Below, one piece after another: positions 52,023 to 62,844 of a stretch of DNA of 64,000 nucleotides. How positions within the stretch are numbered: position 1 is the stretch's first letter; every line of letters starts with the position of its first letter. Under the pieces are notes generated by a model, which saw nothing but the letters and a program-made list of their open reading frames with translations, searched no databases and was not told where the DNA came from. The position numbers were made by a program, and so were the translations under genes. The stretch is from Datnioides undecimradiatus (lineage: Eukaryota; Chordata; Actinopteri; Lobotiformes; Datnioididae), in contig WARS01000015.1 of the NCBI GenBank assembly GCA_008933995.1, positions 14,702,957 through 14,766,956 of the forward strand, written 5' to 3'.

Positions 52023-55000
52023 TCGTTATGCCCAAAGATTTAAGCTCAAATCCCGTTTAAACCTGGGCTTTGATTTAAGGAGCAGTGTAATTTAGTGGAA
52101 TCTAAAAAGTCTCATTAGTTTCTACAAAGACCTTCCGTGTCTTTCATGTACTGCATGAAAAACTCAAACGTCCTCCATTCGACTGAGATAATCACGGCAC
52201 TTAAACAGATGCAGACTGAGCTTCTGCTTCATTCAGCTTCAATTAACATGTGCACATGTACACACACAGCTGGACCCACCTGGATCAGAGGTTCATTGAT
52301 CTCTCGTTCCCTCAGGTAAACTCCGCAGACGGCAGTTCTACTCTCAGCCGCTGGAGAACGGACGGGTGCTCACGCAGGGCTCCACCTTCACCTACCAGGA
52401 CGTTCTGGACCAGTTGTTGGTCTACACACCTGAAATTGTCAGCGGGGGTGCAGATGAAATGGGCTTCACCCTCACCGATGGCATCTACACATACACGGGC
52501 CGCCTGGAGTTCACCATGGACGTCACGAAGAGCGAAGGACCCCGAATGACTGTCAACAGAGGCCTGCAGCTCCCGGCAGGTGAGACCGGAGAGGAGGGCG
52601 AGGGAAGGTTGTAAAAGGACTTTATTTAAAGAAGGACGAAGGAATAAAAATGTTTGATCTGTCATGCTTTGTGTTGACGCAAGGTCTCAACTAATTCTTC
52701 AAAAGTATAAGAGAAGCACGTTTCACCAGCTCCACGTGGGTGTAAGCAGATAATGTCGTGCTGTCTTTACTTCTACGCGCTCAGATAAAGACACCGAGCT
52801 CTTTGAATTATTTCAGGTTCTTCGTCTAAGATCACAGAGCAGAATCTGAAGGGCACGGACGTCGACTCAGACAGCCTGAAGCTCAGGTACATGCTGACCA
52901 AAGACCCTCCGACCGGCAAACTGCAGCTCAGCAAGAACGGACGTGTGGAGAAGATTTCTCTCAAAGGTCCCGTTCAGAGCTTCACTCAGGACGACGTCAA
53001 CAAAGGTGCTAACTTGTTTCTTGTCGTCTTGTGTCCAACTTTTCTCAAGCCCCACACTCTGGTCTGTTCCTTTTTTTTTTTTGTATAAGACCTTTTTTGT
53101 TTTGGGTAACTGTGCTGAGGTCTTTGCTGAATCAACAAGAGCTTTAATGTTTGTTGGAGGTTACGAGAGTTTCTGCAAGAGAGTCAGCTGAGAAATAACT
53201 GAGGTTTGTTGTTGAAATAGCCAACTCTGAAGGCTGCAGCTTCATGGTCAAGGAGCAATTACCCCAGCCCTGGTACCAGCATTTTCAGTTTAGCTACTGA
53301 TTTTTAACTTTTTACCCTCCCTTTGCTTCTCCTCTACCGCAACGGTCCATTGCCGTGATTCCACGTTCCTTGTTATTCCAGGTAATCGTTTTAATAACAT
53401 TCTTCGACCTTCTGCCACCAACAGTCACGCTCAAACATGAAGGTGAGGAGGAGCGGCGACTTAAAACAATTCAACAGACTCAGAAAGTGAAATATGGAGT
53501 AGAAGCTTCACAAAGCCGCCTACTTCCTCCTGCATGGTCCAGTTTGCTAATGCTTGTAGTTAAATATGATAAGGACCCATTGATGTTGAAATGCTTTAAT
53601 TTACCCAACAGTCGACGTTGTGCGTGGCGCTGAAACGCAGCGGTGAGTTAACACTGTGTGTTTGTCCCTGTCCTGCAGGCCTGCTGCAGTACAGCCATGA
53701 GAAAGGGGAGAAGGGAGGCAGCCTGTCTTTCAAGTTCAACCTGGTCGATCCAGAGGGCAACAAACTGATCGACCAGTCCTTCTTCATCAGTGTGCTCGGT
53801 AGGGTTTCCACTATCCTCTGTCGCCTGCAATGCTAAAATAAAAGCCAGAGTGTTCCTTCATTTGGTGGAGAGAAGAAGGCAATTACTGCACATTTATCCC
53901 TTTGTCTTACCTGTTTACTGATATGTCTCTGCACTTCAGACATTCCCTGAATGTGAATTGTGTAGAGCCACCGTGTGTACCAGCCACTGTGTTAACTCGC
54001 CACAGGCAAGCAGCAACAAGTAAAAATCCTAACATGTGCTTCGAGCTCATTCACATTCAGATTAAGTTGATTAATCAGATTAAGATAAACTTGCATTGCT
54101 TCAGATAATGAATAATGCGGGCTCTGATCAGGATACGTAATTAAGTACTTGTGCAACTCACAATGTCTATTCTCAATACTGTAAATGTAAATATATACTG
54201 TAAAAATCAAAAAAAGGATGCGGGTACCCACGACTGGAGCTGGGACTGAGGTCAGAGTCAGGCTGGGTGTATGTTATGTTCAGCGTAATCAGGAGCACCC
54301 TGATCTGTGCTGTCTGTGCTGATGCAGGGTCTTTTTGGGTCGACCGCATTTCATTCCAGGTTTAATCATCCACGGGTCCAATTTGGAAGCGGTCTCTATT
54401 TCTAAATATGATTTAATCTTTTTAATTCATGCGTGACGGTTGTTGGTAGGCATCCGCTCGTTTGTTTTGGATTGTCTCCAAATCTTTCTATCTGTTCCAA
54501 TCTCTAATTTACATTGTAAAAATGTAGCCTCATTTCAGAGATTATCGAAAATTGGTATAAACAAATAAATAGTTTGTTCTAAATACGTACATACTTTGAG
54601 AAAATGTCTGTAGAGAGAGGAAGTTCAAACGAATGTCGAGCATTGCATCGAAAAAAACTTTAATGTCTCTCAGTTGACTGGGTAGTTCCTTGTCGTCTGT
54701 GACGGCTGAAAACACACCAAAACTTTATTCTTTTCCGCTCACTTCCTCCTGGGGACTCAGCCAAACCGTTGCAGTGGTTTCGCAGTTAAAATGCCGACTT
54801 CATTACAAGCTGCTGGAGACTGAAGGATTGTCTATCCCTCACGGCTGAACGCCGTCTTGATTCTCTCATATCTTTCCCAGCTCACTTTTCCCCCTGTTCA
54901 GTATTATTCCCTCCTTTTTCTCTCTGTGCTCCTCTCTCAGATGTGACTACAGCAAAGCTCACTGTTCATATCTCTTCCTACCACACTGCCCTCTGATTAC

Positions 55001-58000
55001 TTCCCTGCCCTCCTCTCAATCTTTCCTAATCCGTTTGTCCAAATCTCTCAAACCAATATCACTCTTTCGCAACTCCTGATATGCCGTACTCTCTCCTTTG
55101 CCGTCGCCCAACTTAATCTTTACCCGTTTTGTACCTGTAGCTGTGTCATTTCTCCATTTCTCCACTTCCTAATAAATCCTTCTGCTCCCCTTATCTCCTC
55201 TCCTTCCTCTCTACCCTTATCCAAATCAGTCTCAGCTTCTTTCTCCTCCACTGCTCCAGTCCATCTTTTTCATTTTTCACATGGATGAGAAATTGACTCC
55301 TAATATCGTTATCTCCTTTTGGATGAATTGTTTCTATAAACTCAGGAAACAGCGCCACTGTTTTACTAACAAATCTTTGCTTGCGGGGTCGCGTTTTTTT
55401 CTCCTGTCTCTTTCCTCTGTGACTGACCACCTTCTTCTCTCCTCCAGAGGACCGTCTCCCCCCGTCTGTGGTGGTGAACAAAGGCCTGGTGCTGGATGAA
55501 AACTCTATGAAGAAGCTGACCACGCTGCAGCTGTCGGCCAGCGACCAGGACAGCGAACCAGCCGAGCTCATCTACCGCATCACCAAACAGACGAGCCTGG
55601 GTCACCTGGAGCACAGCGCCAGCCCAGGTAGCAACAGAACCAGAGCTGTCCTGCATGTTTTAAAGTTGTTAATTCAACGTGTCTCCCCATGATTGAGATC
55701 ATTATTTAATATTTTACCGGCTTATTTTTTAAAACAGGTGATGAATCAGTATGTTAAAGGCACTATACAGCAATTTAAAACAACCTCTCCTTAAGTTGTT
55801 TGATTAAGAGAACTGGATTGAATGCAAGTGACTCAGACTTGAATTGAATTACTTCAAGTGTTCTAACTTTGCGTCTTTGTAAAAGTATATCAGGAAAGTA
55901 CTGACACCGGCGCCACTGTGGCACATTTTTAATGCGTGTGAGGGCCTGTATGTGTAGAATTTTAAAACTCCCAACTCCAGTGTCCCCCGTTGGTACCGTC
56001 AAAACAGACATGACAGACAACAATGCCTGCCTTCGCCTGTCAGTGTAGTTTATCTGGTTATAATATCATATGCACTGGTAATTACTCCAAGTTGAGTTAT
56101 TCACAGCTTAAGTTTAACAAGCAGATGATAGAAGAATGTCACCTCCTTTAATGTGTCCTTTAAGCAGCTGTTCCCAGGCTCTCCATCATATCACACGATC
56201 TTCATCACCTCAACATCATCGCTTCACAATTTATTGAGCCAGTACGGGGCAGAAGTCCCTGAAGTGCTCGGAGAAAAATGGAAATCTGAACAAACTCCAT
56301 CTGCTAATCTTTGTATGTGATGGAAAACCTCCAGAGCAGCCTCTAAATGATACGTGCTGAAACTTTTTACTTTGTAGATAAAACAGTTTAATTGCACTTT
56401 TACTGAATGAACATATATAGAACAATACAGTTTTCATACAATAATACAGAATACCCTTAGTGAAATAAGATTTAAACTGGCAGCGAGCATTTGAATTAAC
56501 AGTCACGCACCAAATGCTTTTTGACGTTTCAACATTCGACAGTTTAACACAAACAATCTAACAAGCTCAAGGACATTAGTCCTATAGGAAATGGTTTTAT
56601 CTTCTGCATATAAAATCAGTCTCTTATGAGAAACACGTAAGATCTCTTATGTCAATCCGCGGATGATACTAGAACGTGCATTATTCAAGAACATTTAAAA
56701 AAAAAAAAAAAAATCAGTTTCAGTTCAGGATCTCTGGTCTTTCACCTGCTTAGACCGCACAAACATTGAATGACTGCAGCCTTAACTAAATTTCTAGCAC
56801 ATGTTCATTGTATTCCCACTATCTTGGAATAAATACATACATACATCTCCACTTCAGCATTATCACATTTCCTGGTTTTACATCCACTGGAAAATAAAAC
56901 ATCTTCTCTTACATTGTGTCACCTTAAACTTTTGCAATGCAAAAGCCAAGTGAAAAAAAGACATTGATGCATCTTCCAACCACAAAGAGGTGATTATTCG
57001 CTTCCGTGCTATTGAACAATCCTGTCCCAGCTGAATGGATTCCCCACATCGCTGAATGCTCTTGCAGCATGCTAATTAGCTGGATGTTAACAACACTCTC
57101 CGATCTTTGAGCATCAGTTCACCTCAGAGCCACAGAGCAGCCCCGGATAATTACTGCTAGCCATTCAGCCAATCTGTCATTCCATGCTAGCTCAGACAGC
57201 GAGCTCCCCGCTCCTTCGGGATGGCTTGACAGCCTACTATAGGAACATCAAGGTAACAGAGCAGAGAGATGAATGCTCTTTTTCGATGCCCAATTTCAAA
57301 GCTACAGTTTTCAAAAGACTTATCAGCTATCAGGTAGAGCATCTGTCAGAAGGCATTTGTGGCACAGATCAATGAAAAATGTAGCCCAATGCCCCACCGA
57401 AAAAGTCCACTGGAACTCGGGGGTAGGTTGTGTGTGTTGCAACAGCCTCAAAGTTTAAAAGAGTCAAGAACACAGCCCCTTAAGGATCGCTTTTCATGAA
57501 TTTCCGTCAAAACGGTGGTTATGCAGCTGTTTAGCAGAAGCTTTTTCTTACCGTGACACTCCTCAGATGATGTCAGCTCCACCAGCTGTTGTTAGTCAGC
57601 ATACCAAGTTACATCAATTTGAAATTTGTGGCTTCTTTGCAGCAACGTCCATATTTAGAACTTATTTTTTGCACATTTTGAGATTCAGGTTGTTGTCCGC
57701 TGTATTCTTCTGCTAAGTCTCTAAGTGAAGGGCACAAGTTTCACACTGGCAATTACTCACCAGAATCATGGATGCCAATTTAGTGATGAGTTATGTCATT
57801 ATCACACACTTTATAAATATCACACTTAACAGTATATACACACACTTGCAACGATACGTGCAAACAGCCGCATCGTGTCCTGTCTCCAACCTTTTGCAGA
57901 AGTGTCTTCAAGCATCCAGCCATAACAAATCAGCAGAAATAGATTTCCTATGATGCAAAATGTGTTTTGGTTCTTTTTTTAGGCAAATGCCCTTAGTTTC

Positions 58001-61000
58001 ACGCAGAGTAATGTTTGATCATTGCAATCAAACCTGATTAAGTTTCCCACTGAGTTTTAATCTGTGAAGGAGCCAGAGAGTGAAGAGGAACTGGAGCCTC
58101 GTTAAATAGCTTTAGTTCAAGTTTAGTTTATTTGCTCATTAAAATGATGAAAGCCAAAAACAGAAAGAGAAAAGGAACACATTGTGGGCTCTGAGACAAA
58201 TGGCAGGGAGAGTTTAAAAACCCTTGATGCCAAGATTTGGGGAAACAAAAAATTGCGATGGCCTCCAGACACAGAAAGCAGAAGACAAATGACACAGAAA
58301 TGAAATAGACGGGTAGAAAACCAGCATAATACATATATAACAAGTAACAGTTTGGCAGCATGTGATCAAAGAGAGAGAATTATGTGAGAATGTCTTAGTG
58401 ACGGTGTGGGTGTTTAAAGAGAGTTGAAATAAATCAATTGTTGTTGATTGTTCCCACTAATCGCTGTTCTACTTCTCTGTTCAGGCACCAGAATCAGCAC
58501 ATTCACCCAGGCCGATCTGGCATCACGCAGCATCCAGTACGTCCACACCAGTGAAGAAGAGAAGCATGCCGACCAGTTCTCCTTCACCGTGTCGGACGGG
58601 ACGAATGAGGTGAGTCGGTCACGACACAACCAGGTGACCCAGCATCACTGGTCATGGCCTTTAAGGGTTTGGAAACGTTGAAAGATTAGATATAGCCTAA
58701 GTTCATTTTAAAAACGTATATATACATTGTATACCTGTAAAGGTGATATATACGAGCAATTCAAACTAACAGTGACTTTTATTTCTTATCTCTGTTTTCA
58801 TTAGAAGCCATTTCAGAGACTTAAACAAACAGGAACAAGAAGTATTCAGCATTGCAGCATAAGCGAATCATTTGTTTCTATCACAGCTGGCTGCCAAATC
58901 AGTTTTTAGTGCCACAGCAATGACTGAACTTTTGTAGGTTCCACATACTGTGGTATATTGATTTCGTATCTGTGGCAAAGAGAGCACCCGTAGAGTTGAA
59001 CTGGATAGGAAAAGTTAATAAAACTTGAATCTATTGAATATAGGGCTTTTTTTGTTTTGTTCTGAACACCACTCACACATGCAAACACATGCACTAAGCA
59101 GCAGTAATGTCTAATTTTAGCTGCAGCATGACGGTAAAAACACTTTTTTCTCCTTTATTTTTGGGTATTTTGGTGGAATCTAAAAGAGGGCTATGCTTAG
59201 GATTTTATGACGTCTGGATTGCTGGTAAAAGAAATAAACAACAAACTAGCTCTTATTTTTAAGCGCCACATTAGTCTTAACCATGTGTGAAGTAAGTGTC
59301 CCCGGTATGAGCTGCTCAGCGTGGACATTCCACATCACATAAACACAAGTTTTCAGTGAGACAACTCTGTTCGCAGAGGCACGCGGGCCTGTACGTGATT
59401 CGTGCTTCAGCACCTTTGAACAATAACAAACCCCAGCTGGCACGCCTGCTCCTCTCTGTTCTCGTGATAATGAATTAAAGGCTCGCAGTGCTCGTCCTCC
59501 ACATGAAAAGCCCTTCGGACTGTTTTGTCATTGGCTTTTTTTGCTTTGACAGGAAACTTTTTAGCCTGAAATGTCCACAGTCCTTCCTTAAAAGGGTTAG
59601 TAAACGTTTTCTGACCCATAGCACGGCAATTACCTTTCAATATTAGCCATAAAGGATTTGAGGATGGAATATAAGTATATATCAAATTTAATGAACCCCA
59701 AGCTTTTAGGGAGGTGAGGAAGTAGTTCTCCACCCCCCCCAACCCACTCACCCACCCCTACCACCCAGTTCGCCTCATGCATAAATCTGCCTTGCTAATC
59801 CAGACTAATGAGGACCACAAGGACTTGAGTAAACATGTGAAAAAGGTCATTTGGCCTTCACGCCTGGCTGACTGCAGTGTGTGGAGGCTTTTGTCCACTG
59901 TAGTGCTTAGTGTTTGTGGAGTGGTTCGGCGCTTTTTGTCAAATCTCCTTTCTCCAGTTTAGCAGGCCTGTTTAGTTTACTGTTAGGAAAGCATCGAATA
60001 TTAATATCAAGTCTTTTGCACTGAAGTGATTTTTTTTTTTTTTTTTTTTCCATTTTAAAGTGACACTAAAGCAGAATATTTAACTCGGTGTGCGATGAGA
60101 TTGAGTTGCTCAAGGACATACCAGTGCGCAGAGGCTGTTATTACTGCAGTTTGTGTTTATTTGGGTTATGTCATGTGGGATTTACAGTTGTGTTGTTCCA
60201 TTTGTTAAACTTCCACCTGGGTATACAGTATAGAAAGTGACTGCATGTACTTGGCTGAGGCACAGGGGCAAATTTCATTTTACCTATTCAGCACCGTACC
60301 CATCATCATTTCTCTCAGTGTAATACATTGAAAACAGATTACATATCATCACTGGCTACGAAAACCACTAAAATTCCAAAACCTTTTTATGAGCTATGAA
60401 GAACAGCCTCGTTTTCAGCTTTGTGACGACGCATTTTCACAGGAAATCCAACGGGCTTCAAGGATAGGTTCACATTTTTTCAATCTGTTTAAAAATGATA
60501 CACACGCAGTCATTCATGTATATATTGGAAGGGTTATTTGTCACTGTAATCCTTCCTCCACCATACTGGCTGTAAAGAAAAATTCCATCCTACACTGAGC
60601 GATACAGTATATGTACGGATAAAACTCTCAACCAGTGCAGATATGCATTCAGCTGAAGTTGACATGAGGCTTCAGCAGTTTGAAGCAGAGAAGTATCAGA
60701 TTGGTATCCAGATATTATTCTGTTTATTCACTCTTTCTCTGTGCTAACGGTTGAAAAAATGCGAACCAATTTAAGAAGCAGGCGTCAAATTGAAATAAAT
60801 CTTACAAACTCAGTTTATATGAAAATGTTTCAAATCACTAAACTTGCAGGTACGTGGTCTTCAATGTTAAATAAAATGAGCAGTGTTGCCTTAGAGAGAA
60901 GGAAGAAATGAAAGTTAGAGAATAAAGAACTCAAAATCAAGTAAGTTGGACAGAGTAGCACGTCAGCATTGGTTCAAAATTGATTCATGTTGTCCTGTGT

Positions 61001-61191
61001 TGTCTCCAGGTCGCCCAGACATTCTACATTACCATCAAACCAGTGGACGACTCCCTCCCTCTGCTCCAGGTTCCGGGAATGAGGGTCCAGGAAGGAGTGA
61101 GGAAGACCATCACTGAATTTGAGCTGAAAGCCACGGATGCAGACACTGAGGTAGGACCCCCGCTTCACAAATCCTTGAAAATTTCACCAAA

Positions 61192-61230
<39 letters not shown>

Positions 61231-62809
61231 TCACCAATTTAGAAAAGAGCAGGGCCTCCATGTTTTAGTTGCTGATCAGCAGCTAAGCTGGTCAAACTAA
61301 GCTGTGTAAGCTGGCCTCTGTTGTTTAGAAAGCATGGCCGTCCTCTGCTGCTCTATTTTCTCTACCGACAACATTACAAAGACTATTTGCTGTTGCTTAT
61401 AGGATGAAAACAGCCTTGGATAATGTTACTGTTGCTTATCCCATCAATCGGCCATCTTCAGTGTACTCAGAAGTTATTTTCTCTGAACACCCTTGCCCGC
61501 ATCCACTGCAATTAGAGATGTCACGATTTCACAGGATATCTTTTATAAGCATTTCCACACTTCATTACCAGAGCTCACAAAGAACCCCTCACTGTTTCTT
61601 TGTGTTCATTGATCCTGATCAACTGACTCAAAATGGACTTATAACACAATAACACAACTCATACAAATTCACCTCTCATCTGTTCCTCTTCTGCTAAAAC
61701 CTACGTTTCTCTAGGCGGAGTCCATCATCTTCACCGTTGTCCAGGCTCCTCGGCATGGCACCATTGAGCGCACAGGCAACGGCCAACACTACCGTCAGAC
61801 CAGCAGCTTCACCATGGACGACATCTACCAGAACCGCATCAGCTACAACCACGATGGCTCCAACTCCCTTAAGGACCGCTTCACCTTCACTGTGGCTGAC
61901 GGCACCAACCTGCTCTTCATGGTGGAGGAGGGCGGCAAGGAGGTAGCAGCGTGTGTGTGTGGGTGTGTGTGTGTGTCTGCGGGTGTGTGTGTGTGTGTCT
62001 GCAGTCACATTTTTAACACAGCAGCAAGGCTAAATTTGCAGTTAGATTGTGTGTTGTGTGTGTGTGTGTGTGTGTGAGAGGCAGCTTCCTGACATTTTTA
62101 TTACCGCAGGAAGATTGAATTAGCAGAGTTAAGGCATGCGTGGGTGCCCGTGTGTGTGTGTGTGTGTGTGTACACGTGCTCTGACCTTTTTATGAAGGTA
62201 GGGGTGAATCAGCAGTTTGTGTGTGTGTGTGTGCACTGGACTGGACCTAGTTATAGACCTGTAGAGCGACACTTTCGAAAGTGGGAACACTTTTGTGATG
62301 CTACTCAACCAAGCAAATCTGTGCACTCTGACAAGAATTCTGAGTTAAGTCAGTGACTGACACAGATAAAGGGGACGGATGAGACAACAGTCAGAGGAAT
62401 AACTGTGACTCACTTATTCCTCCGACTGTTGTCTACTGTCTCATCAGAGAAAACTAAAGAAATCCGATAACTGCCTTTTGGAGTAAAACTAAAAGAAAAC
62501 CAAATAATACAGAAAAGTTAAAAAAAAAAACTTTTTGTGGAGTAGAACATCTGTAAATTCATACTGCCTACCTGAAAGTCATGTCACAATCGCTGCAATA
62601 TATCTTGGCATTCCTCCAGTGTTCGGGGTTAGGGCAAGTTATGGGCGGTAGTTATGAGCAAGCCTCAGGGTGAACTGACTCCTGCGCTTGTCAATATAGC
62701 CATCCCTCTCAGCTGCCCTCCACCACCTGTCACCACAAATAGTGCACAATTAAAGTGAATGACAGTAGGCGGGTATTGGTATCCCTAATGTCACACATAC
62801 ACACCTACA

Positions 62810-62844
<35 letters not shown>

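Noticed and set aside
53382-53440. An exon-like segment in intron B19-B20 bounded by 'ttattccag' and 'aag gtgagg', open in one frame.
   Set aside because: Its open frame needs phase 0 in and phase 1 out, but both flanking exons use phase 1; in the correct phase it has a stop codon. Exons B19 and B20 already join perfectly within CSPG repeat 9.
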